This document shows, in pieces, positions 18,801 through 27,562 of a stretch of 64,000 nucleotides of DNA. A program made the translations under genes and the position numbers. The stretch is taken from NCBI GenBank assembly GCA_009746045.1, contig RPFO01000165.1:2771021-2835020 (forward strand), given 5' to 3'. The notes beneath the pieces were generated by a model that was not told where the DNA came from, ran no database searches, and worked only from the letters and a program-made list of their open reading frames with translations. This DNA comes from Mesostigma viride. Its lineage: Eukaryota; Streptophyta; Mesostigmatophyceae; Mesostigmatales; Mesostigmataceae. Position 1 is the stretch's first letter. Every line of letters begins with the position of its first letter.

Positions 18801-21015
18801 AATCTCAACCATCTCCGTGTGGATAGTGCCGGGTTGGAGCGCCTGCTTTCAGACAACCCCCTTTTACATAATAAAAGGATTGAACACGTTAGGAATTGGA
18901 ACAGGTTTGACGATCTTCGGAAATACATGAAGGAGACGTTCCCAAATACGACGACCCCGTTGAATCCGGCGAAAGCGGCTCGGGATCGAACCATCTTGGA
19001 GCTGGTTGCGAAAGCTCAGCTGCCGAGTAAAGACGGGCTCATCCCATCCGAAGCACGCGGCATCGTGGACCGCGGGTATGCGGATTTCTCCGCCCGTGAT
19101 CGGTCCGCTCCTGGATACGAAGAATTTGCGAAGGGTGTGCTGTCCGAAGCGGAACATATTCAAGGCTTAAGGAAACGTCTACGCGCCCCCATGAGGTGGG
19201 ATCGTGTTCGATCCGCCATGAGGGACGACCCTTTTTTTTTTTTGACCAAAAAAAATAACAGCACGGACTTGACACCCGTACCGATGGACCCCGGTCCCAA
19301 AAGTGCCACAGCCGGCCAAGACCCCCCTATTGACGTGGAGCTGCCATCTCCTACCGCCGCACCGATGCCCCCCGTTCAGGCGCCACCCCCCCCCTGGCAT
19401 CAATGGCACCCGTTCCGGCATCGGTACCGGTGGCACCCCCCCCCAACCAATGGCATCGGTGACAGGACCGACTCCCCGGCAGCGGGCGGGTAAGGTGGCG
19501 CGAGTCTTGGACACCCTGAGAAGGCTGGCAGGCATACGGCCCGCTGTACCGCAGGCGGTCGACCAGAACCCGCTTTTCATGAGAGGCGACCAGACCGACG
19601 GCGGTCACCCCCCGTCAATCCAGCGCAGATATCCAGAGGGAACGGCAGAGGAGTGCCTCATAATGTTGTCAATGCCGCTCCCATAAACACCGAGTTCCTT
19701 CGAGACGATCCCGTCCAAAGCTCGGACGACGGCCAAGGATCGCCACCAGTTTCGCTCGCGCGGAACGCCCTACGGCGAGCGTGGCCATACGTTGACAATG
19801 CGTTAATGGCTCTGTCTATGGGCGGTATTTTATATAGTCTGCTTGGAGATGGCAACTGGGCGCCAGGGGCCGGGGGGGGGCAGACAATCTCACGCTCGGA
19901 GATGGTGTCTGGGCGCCAGGGTCCTGGGGGGGGCAGACAATCTCACGCTCGGAGATGGTGTCTGGGCGCCCATGGTTGTGGGGGGGCAGAGTTTGGGGGA
20001 CATTGTCACAAACATTTCCTCAGTATTCCCGAACCCGCTTTTCCCAGTGAACATTTCTGGCATACTCCCCGAAGGCTGGCAGCAGTGGGCCGGACTTTCG
20101 AACACCCCACCCGCGATGAACGAGTCCGATTTTGGCCCTATTACGAGGGCGGTGGACCCATCCTCACTTTTCGTCAACGCCACGGATGGATCGGGTGAGT
20201 GGTACGAGAGACTGAGTCCTGATCAACTCGCTGCTTACCAAAACGCGACGACATTCGAACCCTTGTTCCAATCCCCGCTTTTTGACAAGAATAAGGCACT
20301 TTTGAAGAAGATCCCCGAACACTTGCTCCCTAAGTTAGAGAACCTGGATGAGTATAATTGGGACGTGGACGGTGATTACGAGTATTATGCCGACCCAACG
20401 TTCTGGGATCGCTTGAGGAACATGACCATAGATGAACGCTTTTATGGCCTGCGCAATGCAGATGACTCTCATGGCCGCACTCTTTCCCCCTTCGAGAAAG
20501 ACGCGCTCATCGACCAGGTCGCCGAGTTTCAGAGATGGCTTGATCCACTTGAATTAGAGCGGTTGTCGAACAGAAATTTTAGAGCTAGCCAGCGAGAGAG
20601 CTGGAATGAAGCCTTAGCCCGAAACGCCTACGTACCGACAATTCCCGAACCGCCCCCCGATTCCCAGTTTTTGAAAGTGCTGGAGTGGATCAACAATGAA
20701 GTCTACAAAAGAGTCGTGGAACCGACTTTGGAAGTCGTGAGAAAGACGCCCGAACAGGCACGCGCAGACCTGTACGCGGAGTGGAAAGTTGACGAACCAA
20801 GCCTGATCGCCAAGTACAAGGACGGCAGTCTGACGCTCAAAGATCTGACAGACAAGGGCTTGGCTGCTCTTGTACTCGCAATAAACGCCGGTGGAATTCC
20901 TGTACCGGAGGCGGTTATGAAAGACCCGAAACTATCAGAAGCGTATCTAGAGGCGCTGAGATTCGTTGGAGGAGTGTTCACAGAAGGATTGCGCTCCGGA
21001 ACTCTGTTCCACTGA
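15870..21015 (+). CDS. Giant multidomain protein with OTU-like domain, many frameshifts (about 1,700 aa)
   Basis: Several overlapping plus-strand frames join into one long coding path. ATG at 15870 (MTLTLRELREQ) leads through a Pro/Thr-rich region. The path then shifts near 16336-16342 (seven Gs), at 16807-16811 (five Ts), at the C runs near 19386, 19435 and 19608, and in G runs between 19869 and 19990, and ends at 21015. From about 17180 there is a 22-residue-type repeat rich in AEDAAKEDARKAAEAERK, a long charged helix. At 17555-18030 an OTU-like domain follows: GAGGNNCMLRSLA for the Cys motif and DSGHFKWLRY for the His motif. The C-terminal third is helical. A capsid-associated or tegument-like deubiquitinase is a reasonable guess. 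Confidence 0.6.
19845..20005 (+). repeat. 53-bp tandem repeat within the giant gene
   Basis: GGAGATGG followed by CTGGGCGCC recurs at 19845, 19898 and 19951. Each unit contains an eight- to nine-base G run. Translated across frames, each unit encodes an 18-residue motif (DG-x-WAPG ... GG ... LT). 18 codons need 54 bases but the observed period is 53, so each G run appears one base short. Confidence 0.8.
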
Positions 21016-21061
21016 GGTTCGCGCCATTGCGGACACCCCCGAGCCATTTTTCCCGGTGACG

Positions 21062-21743
21062 ATGGACGCGCTGGCCATGTGCGGAGTTTTCGACCTGCAA
21101 TCCCGGGATGACGTGTTCGCCGTCTGCACGCTGAACCCGGACCTGATCGGAGTGGACGCGGAGGACGGCGCCAGGACCGTGCGCGTGCGGATCAGGGACT
21201 GCGCGGTCCACGGCGAGGAGCTCGTGGACGCCCTGTCGGGCGGCAAGCGCGTCCTTTGCGACTTCTGGCGCGCGAACGGGACCGTGCGGACCCTGCGAGA
21301 CATGGAGCAGGCGTTCCGCGCATCGAACGACGTGACGAGTCCCGGCTCATCAAACACGACGGCCCCAACACCTGGATCCACGAGGGGCTCGTCCTCCCCA
21401 TCCTCAGTGGCACGCGAAGGTCGAGGTGCAGCTGGACGTGGCCGGGACCGTGCCGGACGCCGAGCTGGACGTAATCACCCCCCTGTGTTTCGCGGACGTC
21501 ATCTCGCGCACCGAAGAGCAGGTCGTGCAGGTGAAAGAACTCGACGACTGGGCCGAGGGACTCGGAGAGCTGTGCGCGCTGAGTCGGGAGTTCCCAGGGT
21601 ACGCGAGGAGGCTGCACCTCTACAAGTACCACTCCCCCTGCGCGGTGGTGCCCGTCACCAGCCTGGACGCCGTCCGGAGCGCCTGCGATAAGTCGGGCGT
21701 CTCGGTCACGTGGGAGGTTCACTCCTCGCCCTCCCAGCAATGA
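21062..21743 (+). CDS. KilA-N / PD-(D/E)XK-like protein, paralog 2, frameshifted (about 227 aa)
   Basis: ATG at 21062 (MDALAMCGVFDL) is preferred over the earlier ATG at 20966, which would overlap the giant gene. The N-terminal frame matches the KilA-N start of the gene at 10311 (VRVRIRDCAVHG). A second frame contains the NTWIHEGLVLPIL signature of KilA-N, and a third frame carries DADVIS-like residues with EQVVQVKELDDWAEGLGELCAL and RRLHLYKY, the same nuclease-like layout as at 10311. Breaks are near 21320 and 21410, and neither is in a long homopolymer. The acidic residue of E-x-K is replaced by Gln (QVKE), so catalysis may be lost. It may be a decaying copy. Confidence 0.65.
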
Positions 21744-21973
21744 TACGCGATCTCGTGCCTCAACACGCAATGGCCTGGGAGGTCGTCCCACTTACATTTG
21801 GGCGTCTGGCTGAGCCGGCGCCACACGTTGTACTCCCCGTCGCGGTTGAAACAGACCGTCTTTAGGTAGCCGGTCTGGATCCTGGGCCTCTCTTCCGGGG
21901 GCAGGGCGGCCAGCTCCTGGATGTCCCATCCAGACCCCATGAACTCCTCGTAGGTCCATTCCACGGTAGACAT
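21719..21973 (-). CDS. Unknown small protein (84 aa)
   Basis: ATG at 21973 opens MSTVEWTYEEFMGSGWDIQE. The rest is acidic and aromatic with several Cys and His near the end (KCKWDDLPGHCVLRHEIAYHC), which might bind a metal. The 3' end overlaps the convergent KilA-N gene by 25 bases. No family is recognised. Confidence 0.5.
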   Translation of the reverse strand: MSTVEWTYEEFMGSGWDIQELAALPPEERPRIQTGYLKTVCFNRDGEYNVWRRLSQTPKCKWDDLPGHCVLRHEIAYHCWEGEE

Positions 21974-22094
21974 TTTGTGTAGATGCAGAGATATTCTCGC
22001 CCCGCGGGACGAGATATCCTATTCCATTGCAATACAATTACTACGGCTAACTTGGCGTTTAAAAAATGTGTTGTATTGAATCAATGCAATAGGC

Positions 22095-22673
22095 ATGTCC
22101 TTGGTGCTTACGCGCCCCGTCGTGCCAGTAGTAGGGGCTCGAAATCGCGCATGGAGGAAAGTGACGACGGGAGGCATATGGGACCGCACGATCTTCCTGG
22201 TGGGGAAGAACCGGCCCTACCCCGTGCTTTTCGGTATCCACTCCCTGGAGGTCGACAAGCGCGTGGGCGCGGTACAGAGGCCCATGACGCACATCATAGC
22301 GTTCGAGGACCTGGACATGGCGGCGTGCATGTGTTTGCTGCTGTTCCAGGACGACCATCACGGCATCATGGGGATGTATTCGTTGGACGACGACGACGTT
22401 CGCGGCTGTATCGCGTGGCGGATCGCGGACGAAACGATCGACATGGACGACGAAGAAGTCCGGAAGCGATTGGATGAGATGCACATCGAAGCCATCACGT
22501 TCAACGACGCGGAGGCGCTCTGTCGGTACCACGGGTTCGTTTTGGAAACTGTCAAGAGGGTCTCCGAGGGAGGGGACGATGTGGTCATGACGTCCCACTA
22601 CCCGCGCGGCGACCCCGGGTCCTACGTTCCCATGTTAGAGAAGACGTGGGAATTGGATCAAAAGATCGAGTAG
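22095..22673 (+). CDS. Unknown protein (192 aa)
   Basis: ATG at 22095. The sequence is globular with no membrane segment: it contains GIWDRTIFLVGKNRPYPVLFG, an AFEDLDMAACMCLLLFQDDHHGIMGMY stretch and acidic helices (DEEVRKRLDEM). Codon use matches the neighbours and the region upstream is AT-rich as expected for a promoter. No family is recognised. Confidence 0.65.
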   Translation: MSLVLTRPVVPVVGARNRAWRKVTTGGIWDRTIFLVGKNRPYPVLFGIHSLEVDKRVGAVQRPMTHIIAFEDLDMAACMCLLLFQDDHHGIMGMYSLDDDDVRGCIAWRIADETIDMDDEEVRKRLDEMHIEAITFNDAEALCRYHGFVLETVKRVSEGGDDVVMTSHYPRGDPGSYVPMLEKTWELDQKIE

Positions 22674-22715
22674 TTCACTCTTTATTGTTTCTTTCATAAT
22701 TTATTAGTTCGTGAC

Positions 22716-23192
22716 TCATTCCGATGCGGGGGTCTTTGTGGCCATTAGCCTCCCCTTCTTGCTGGTGGTGTTTCCCAGAATGTACTTGAGCGCAAAGTCT
22801 CCCGCGGTCCACCCGTTGAAGAGGAGGTGCTGGGTCTCGATACTCCGCCCCTTCTTGCGGATCTGGTTGAGGCACTTCCTGACGTCCCCCACGCACAACT
22901 CGGGGATGGAGGAGCTCTGCACCTTGTCCTTCTTCTCCTTCGCGGCCTTCTTCTCCTTGGCGGCCTTCTCCTTGGCCCCGTCCTTGGCCACCGGAACCGC
23001 CGCAGCAGGGGGGTCCTCCATCTTCACCTCCTCCACGGGGGGGGCGGCAGGGGCGGGGGGGGTCGTCAACGCGACAGTGGCGCTTGGACCAACGGCAGCG
23101 GCCGGGGTGTGCGTCGACTTCTGCTTCTTGGCCTTCGGCTCGCTAGCGTGGGAGGAGGCGGGGGCGGTGCCGGCGGGGGTCTGGGTCGTCAT
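22716..23192 (-). CDS. Lys/Ala/Pro-rich basic protein with C-terminal globular domain (158 aa)
   Basis: ATG at 23192. Residues 1-90 are low complexity, with Ala/Pro and then repeated AAKEKK blocks. Residues about 92-158 form a possible domain (IPELCVGDVRKCLNQIRKKGR, then LLFNGWTAGDFALKYILG). The basic tract suggests nucleic-acid binding or a core protein, which is inference. It is transcribed away from the VLTF-3-like gene, with starts about 100 bases apart. Confidence 0.6.
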   Translation of the reverse strand: MTTQTPAGTAPASSHASEPKAKKQKSTHTPAAAVGPSATVALTTPPAPAAPPVEEVKMEDPPAAAVPVAKDGAKEKAAKEKKAAKEKKDKVQSSSIPELCVGDVRKCLNQIRKKGRSIETQHLLFNGWTAGDFALKYILGNTTSKKGRLMATKTPASE

Positions 23193-23293
23193 CGTGGATA
23201 ATATTTACCATGGCCGTGCATTTTTATTTCGCCCCGTTAAGCGCACGCGTAATTTCTAGGGTAGAGGTACGGACCCCTCGGACGTCGGGGCTG

Positions 23294-24422
23294 ATGGCGG
23301 CTCGGAACTACACGGTCGAGTCTGGCATGCGCGACTGCATGGACGTCTTGCAAAAGAGGCTGGACTCCGTGGGCCAGCTCCGGTCGAACGTGGAGGCCAT
23401 GAAGAGGGAGGTGGAGGCCATGACGGAGGAGTCGCAATGGGACCGGCGGATGGCTCGCAAGGCGGACATCCGCAAACTGGAAAAGGAGATCGAGAAGATA
23501 GAGGGGGGGAGATGGTCGACTTCCTCCTGGACGCCATGCCGATCGTCTCCAAGTACACGAACGCCGTCAACGCGCGCGATGCCAAGAAGAGGAAGAAGGA
23601 CGCGACGGGCGCCAAGACGGGGGCTCAAGTTGGCGCCAAGGACCCGGACTCCGCGGACGTGAAGAGGGGGGCGCTCTATCGCGACTTCATGGACGTCGTG
23701 GTCAGGTACCCCTGCCTCCCGCACGACCCCAAGTGGCTCGAGCGGTACGGCGCGGACGAGCGACTCGACAACATGGAGTTCAGCTTTTGCGAGAAGTGCC
23801 AGGTGAACATGGTGGAGGGAGGGGGCAGCGTGATGTGCTCCAAGTGCGGCAAGTCTGTCGAGTGCGTGTCCAGCGGCATCGAGGCGTTCCCGTACGGCAC
23901 CCCCATATCCACCACGGACTACTGCTACAAACGGATCAACCACTTCAACGAGACCCTGGCGCAGTTCCACGCCCGCGAGCGGTCCATCATTCCTCGGGAG
24001 GTCATCGACGCGGTCGCCAACGAGTTCAGGAAGGCGCGCATGACCGACAAGAGCAGCATCACGCCCGCCAACGTCCGCGCCTTCCTGAGGAAGCTGAAGA
24101 TGGCCAAGTTCTTCGAGCACGCCGTGCAGATCACCCACACGCTGAGCGGGACCCCCCCCCCACCATGACCCTGGAGCAGGAGGAGAGGCTCCGGACCATG
24201 TTCCGCATGGTGCAGAAGCCCTTCGAGGAGGTGTGCCCCAAGGACCGCAAGAACTTCCTGAACTACTCCTACTGTCTTCACAAGATGTGCCAGCTTCTCG
24301 AGTACGACGAGTTCCTGCCCCACTTCCCGCTCCTGAAGAGCAAGGAGAAGCTGTGGGAGCAGGACGAGATCTGGAAGGAGATCTGCAAGAAGCTGAACTG
24401 GCAGTTCATCCCGTCCAAGTAG
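23294..24422 (+). CDS. VLTF-3-like late transcription factor, two frameshifts (about 376 aa)
   Basis: The path starts at ATG 23294 (MAARNYTVESGM) with a coiled-coil segment. It shifts at the seven-G run 23513-23519, continues through the conserved middle and shifts again at the ten-C run 24152-24161 into a frame ending at 24422. The middle holds a zinc ribbon (FCEKCQVNMVEGGGSVMCSKCG) and then TTDYCYKRINHFNETLAQF, PREVIDAV and PANVRAFLRKL. The last segment has a KNFLNYSYCLHKMCQLL helix. This order is diagnostic of the poxvirus A2L/VLTF-3 family, conserved in nearly all nucleocytoviruses for late gene transcription. Both breaks lie in homopolymers, so the virus gene is probably intact. Confidence 0.88.
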
Positions 24423-24516
24423 CCTTCCGCTCCACGGAAACTGTAAATGGTTTCCGCTCCATCAAGTCCAAGGCAGTGGTAGCTCTCCTCTATCACAAGA
24501 ACTTCTGGCTGCTCAG

Positions 24517-24591
24517 GACAAACGTCTCGAGCGTCCACGGGTGCGCTCCCCCGCAGCCAAATTTGCCTGATAATAGTACCCGGCGTCCACC
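24517..24591 (+). promoter_or_regulatory. Conserved BRO-gene leader, copy 3
   Basis: This begins GGACAAACG as in copy 1 and has CGAGCGTCCACGGGTGCG, CAGCCAAATTTGCC and GGCGTCCACC next to the ATG. It is the closest match to the BRO-1 leader. Confidence 0.62.
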
Positions 24592-25473
24592 ATGTCCCAG
24601 GTGATCCGCTACCTGACCCCCACCGCCGGGGAGGAGGACCCGCAGTTTCAGGGCAAGATCCGCGTGACGGATGACGGCAGAATGTCTATTATCGATGTGC
24701 TCTCCTGCTTCGGTTTCAAGAACCCTCGTGATGCGTGGTACAAGGTCCAGAAAGCGAACCCCGAAGTTGTCGCTAATAGCGACGACTGGAAATTTCCCGG
24801 GGCCAGGCAGCGGGACACCCCCGTGACTGACCGCCAGGGGATGGCCAAGATCATAATGCTGCTCCCCGGAAAGATCGCCGCCCGCTTCCGCGACAAGATG
24901 GCCGTGCTGCTGGAGCGCTACCTGGACGCCGACCGCTCGCTGGCGGAGGACATCCTGAGGAGGGCCGACGCGCGCGACGGGCTGACCGTGGTCAGCGCGA
25001 GGGAGCACCCGCGCGTCCAGAGCTCCGAGGCCGCCAAGGAGCTCAACGCCGCCATCAAGGCGTTCGCGGACTCCCACAAGGGGTGCGGCATGCCGTTCCC
25101 CTTTGTCCACGATAGCAACAACCTGGCCGTCACTGGAAAGACCGCGGCACAGCTGAGGAGCGAGTTCGGGGCCGCGCGCTCCTCCCGCGACCTGAACACC
25201 AGGCGCCAGAGCGCCGCCATGACCCTCCTGCAGCTCACCGAGGCCGAGGAGATCAAGGAGCGCGGCGTCGACCCCGTCCGGGCCGCCAAGAGGAACAGGG
25301 AGCTCTGCGAGCCCGTGTTCCGCGCCATGGGGCTCCACGAGCACCGGCCGGATAAGCAGTGCCGCATCGAGAACGAGCGCGTGATGCGAGTCAATCAGAG
25401 GATGAATAGGGAGGCGAGAATCGCCGATGTGCCCGCCGGCCCTCAGGCCGCGGGAGAAATCGTGGTCGCGTGA
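24592..25473 (+). CDS. BRO-like protein, paralog 3, intact (293 aa)
   Basis: ATG at 24592. The N-terminal block (VIRYLTP, GKIRVTDDGRMS) and the block from RDTPVTDRQG through IIMLLPGKIAARFRDK to RYLDADRSLAEDIL are almost identical to the paralogs. Residues about 35-68 differ and end in WKFPG. The C-terminal region keeps FVHDSNNLAVTGKTA and the SSRDLNTRRQSAAM segment found in paralogs 2 and 4. This copy is uninterrupted and useful as a reference for the broken ones. It probably binds DNA through the Bro-N-like domain; its target is unknown. Confidence 0.83.
   Translation: MSQVIRYLTPTAGEEDPQFQGKIRVTDDGRMSIIDVLSCFGFKNPRDAWYKVQKANPEVVANSDDWKFPGARQRDTPVTDRQGMAKIIMLLPGKIAARFRDKMAVLLERYLDADRSLAEDILRRADARDGLTVVSAREHPRVQSSEAAKELNAAIKAFADSHKGCGMPFPFVHDSNNLAVTGKTAAQLRSEFGAARSSRDLNTRRQSAAMTLLQLTEAEEIKERGVDPVRAAKRNRELCEPVFRAMGLHEHRPDKQCRIENERVMRVNQRMNREARIADVPAGPQAAGEIVVA
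24765..24787. repeat. Palindrome inside BRO-3
   Basis: GTTGTCGCTA (24766-24775) and TAGCGACGAC (24777-24786) pair with a single T-G wobble, plus one outer A-T pair. The position is equivalent to the palindromes of the other BRO copies, directly before the codons for KFPG. Confidence 0.75.
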
Positions 25474-25571
25474 TGATATTATATGCGAATTTAATTGAAT
25501 ATTAAATGGAACGAAGACCCTTCCGATTCATTGAAATTAAATTTATCGGTCTCGGTATTTAAATGCCTATT

Positions 25572-25685
25572 TCACTTGGCTAGAGCGCCTTCCAACTTGA
25601 TGATCCCGCGTCTCTTCAGTTCCATGACCACCAGGCCGGCGACGACGGCTATCCCCACCGCCACCCACCACTCCTTGCTGGTCAT
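25572..25685 (-). CDS. Micro-protein with single membrane segment (37 aa)
   Basis: ATG at 25685 (MTSKEWW) leads into a hydrophobic stretch VAVGIAVVAGLVVMEL and a basic tail (KRRGIIKLEG). The ATG overlaps the stop of the upstream micro-gene as ATGA, a typical coupled arrangement. It is below normal gene-calling size but is supported by its composition and the overlap. Unknown function. Confidence 0.5.
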   Translation of the reverse strand: MTSKEWWVAVGIAVVAGLVVMELKRRGIIKLEGALAK

Positions 25686-25807
25686 CGGCCGGGGGGCTTC
25701 GGCCCGCATATCGTCATGGTCTTCTCCGGGTTCTCCTGGGCGCACTTGTTCCAATCCTCCAGCGTGTGGTACTTGTACCGGTCACGGCCGCGCGTGCGCT
25801 TTATCAT
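25682..25807 (-). CDS. Basic micro-protein (41 aa)
   Basis: ATG at 25807 gives MIKRTRGRDRYKYHTLEDW, a basic start followed by a short Cys-containing tail. It lies 23 bases after the PCNA stop on the same strand, and its stop overlaps the start of the membrane micro-gene at 25685. Size and position suggest a real small gene; there is no known family. Confidence 0.45.
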   Translation of the reverse strand: MIKRTRGRDRYKYHTLEDWNKCAQENPEKTMTICGPKPPGR

Positions 25808-25830
25808 GGCGTTTAATGATCCGCGAGAAA

Positions 25831-26610
25831 TTATTCCGCGTCCATGTCCTCGTCCTTCATCTTCGGGGCCAGCGCGAATAGGAGGACGCCCAGATCGCCC
25901 ACCTTGTACTTCACGATGATCGGGTACTCGTGGCTCATGTACAGCTGCACGCTGTTGCAGAGCCCCGAGGCCTTGGAGAAGGTGCACAGGTACCGCAGCG
26001 AGAACTGCTCGCATATGCTCGCGTCCTCGCCCACGTCCACGCTCATCTCCGGGAACTCCTCCCCTATCTCCAGGCAGCAGTCGCCGATGTCCCCCGAGCA
26101 CGACATCGTGATCTCGCGCCCCGTGCACCGGATCGTCACCGTCTCCGACACCACGGACAGGTCGCGGCAGATCTTCTGGAACTCCGTGCTCACCATCGTG
26201 ATCACCGTCATGTACTCCTTCTCGGGCACCTCCAGGCTGCTCTCGTCGATGTCCAGCAGCTTCATCGAGTAGCACCACCGCGTCTTCTTCACCTTGTTGG
26301 TGATGTTGATCTCCATCACGTCCGTGTTCTCCTTGGACAATTTCAGCTCCAGCTCGTCGTTCGTGGAGACGTTCTTCAGCAGCTTGTACAGGTTCAGCAG
26401 GCTCACGCCCACCGTGAAGGACTGGGCGCACGTGTACTCCTCGATCTTGCCCGCCTCCAGGTGCACGTGGAACAGCGCCACGTGGCACCCGTCCATCGCG
26501 GTGATGTGCACGCCCTCCGCGTCGAACCGGATGTTCACGTCGTTGCTCAGCTCCTTGAGAGCCTCCACCAGCAGCTTGATGGACGAGCCCTGGACGGTGC
26601 GGAACTCCAT
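25831..26610 (-). CDS. PCNA: PCNA-like DNA sliding clamp (259 aa)
   Basis: Full-length clamp of two repeated domains. Typical strands and linkers are visible: FDAEGVHITAMDGCHVALFHVHL, then LLNLYKLLKNVS, KLLDIDESSLEVPE at the interdomain connector, and near the end YPIIVKYKVGDLGVLLFALAPKMKDED. Length equals eukaryotic PCNA (about 260). It tethers polymerase and other replication factors to DNA in the virus replication site. It is followed by two coupled micro-genes on the same strand. Confidence 0.93.
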   Translation of the reverse strand: MEFRTVQGSSIKLLVEALKELSNDVNIRFDAEGVHITAMDGCHVALFHVHLEAGKIEEYTCAQSFTVGVSLLNLYKLLKNVSTNDELELKLSKENTDVMEINITNKVKKTRWCYSMKLLDIDESSLEVPEKEYMTVITMVSTEFQKICRDLSVVSETVTIRCTGREITMSCSGDIGDCCLEIGEEFPEMSVDVGEDASICEQFSLRYLCTFSKASGLCNSVQLYMSHEYPIIVKYKVGDLGVLLFALAPKMKDEDMDAE

Positions 26611-26676
26611 CCCTTTACAGCAGGCGAACGATATACTCGAACCGGTAGGCGCGGACGCGGTGGACGTTTGTCCGTC

Positions 26677-26955
26677 TCAGTCGCCGCCGTACGCGATGCT
26701 CCCGAGATACGTGTACCCGTTGAAGTTGGGGTCCGAGTCGTCTAATATAGGGTGATCGCCGCCCTTCTCCAGGAAAAAGAGGGTCGGGTACGGCGGCGAG
26801 TTCGGCCCGTCGCTGACCATCGTGATGTATATCCGGTGGTTGCCCACGTCCAGCGGGTTCACGCGGGACATCGTCTCCCCCGTCGCCTCGAACCGCAGCT
26901 TCCGCTTCACGCTCAAAACGTTCGTGGTCAAGTTCTTCGTGTTTATGTCCGCCAT
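26677..26955 (-). CDS. Unknown small protein (92 aa)
   Basis: The ATG at 26955 (MADINTKNLTTNVLSVKR) is preferred over an upstream in-frame start. The sequence has a beta-rich layout (RKLRFEATGETMSRVNPLDVG, then HRIYITMVSD, then TLFFLEKGG) and ends in YLGSIAYGGD. The AT-rich element TAATATAGGG lies inside the gene and is not a promoter for it. Upstream of PCNA on the same strand. No family is recognised. Confidence 0.55.
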   Translation of the reverse strand: MADINTKNLTTNVLSVKRKLRFEATGETMSRVNPLDVGNHRIYITMVSDGPNSPPYPTLFFLEKGGDHPILDDSDPNFNGYTYLGSIAYGGD

Positions 26956-27046
26956 GGTCGAGTCTCTACCAATGGACGGGAAATTATCGTGTCGCGTTCG
27001 TACGCGCAAAAAGAAAATGTGTCCCTACCACTATACCATCTCGACC

Positions 27047-27531
27047 ATGTTCCGCGCCTTTTGTTCCGTTCCTAAGACCCAGTGCGCCTCGGGGAAGGAG
27101 AAGGACCTCGTGGACCTCGTGATGGAGTGCGTGACAGAGTCCGCGCGCGAAGACGAGGACCTCGCGGACATCGTCATGGCCGGGTTGAAGAAGGGCTACG
27201 TGGTCGCGCTCAACAACGACCACGAGGTCGTCTTTAGCAAGCGGGACGACACGGATAGCGACGAGGAAGAAGACGAGGGAGAAGACGAGGAGGACGAGGA
27301 AGAGCACCACGAGGAGGAGGGGCACCACGCCGCCCCCCTCTCGTTGGCGGCGAGGAGGCGTTCATCATCCCGGACGACGACGAGGTCTTCCAGATTCTAT
27401 CCAAGGTCATGGGGATGGCGCCAGCGAGCGAGCAGCAGGCCAGGGAGGACAAGACGCACACCGTCATCGAGAAGGTCATGCTCATCGGCGGAAAGAAGGC
27501 GAGGGTGAAGCTGGTGATCGAGGAAGAGTGA
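27047..27531 (+). CDS. Acidic protein, frameshifted (about 161 aa)
   Basis: ATG at 27047 (MFRAFCSVPKTQ); an in-frame ATG at 27017 is an alternative. The first frame ends in a long Glu/Asp tract (DSDEEEDEGEDEEDEEEHHEEEG) and breaks at the six-C run 27333-27338. The next frame gives EEAFIIPDDDEVFQIL, then VIEKVMLIGGKKARVKLVIEEE, and stops at 27531. Charged-cluster proteins of this type may chaperone basic partners, which is inference. No family is recognised. Confidence 0.55.
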
Positions 27532-27562
27532 CGGGCATAAATTTGTCTCCCTAGTATAATAC

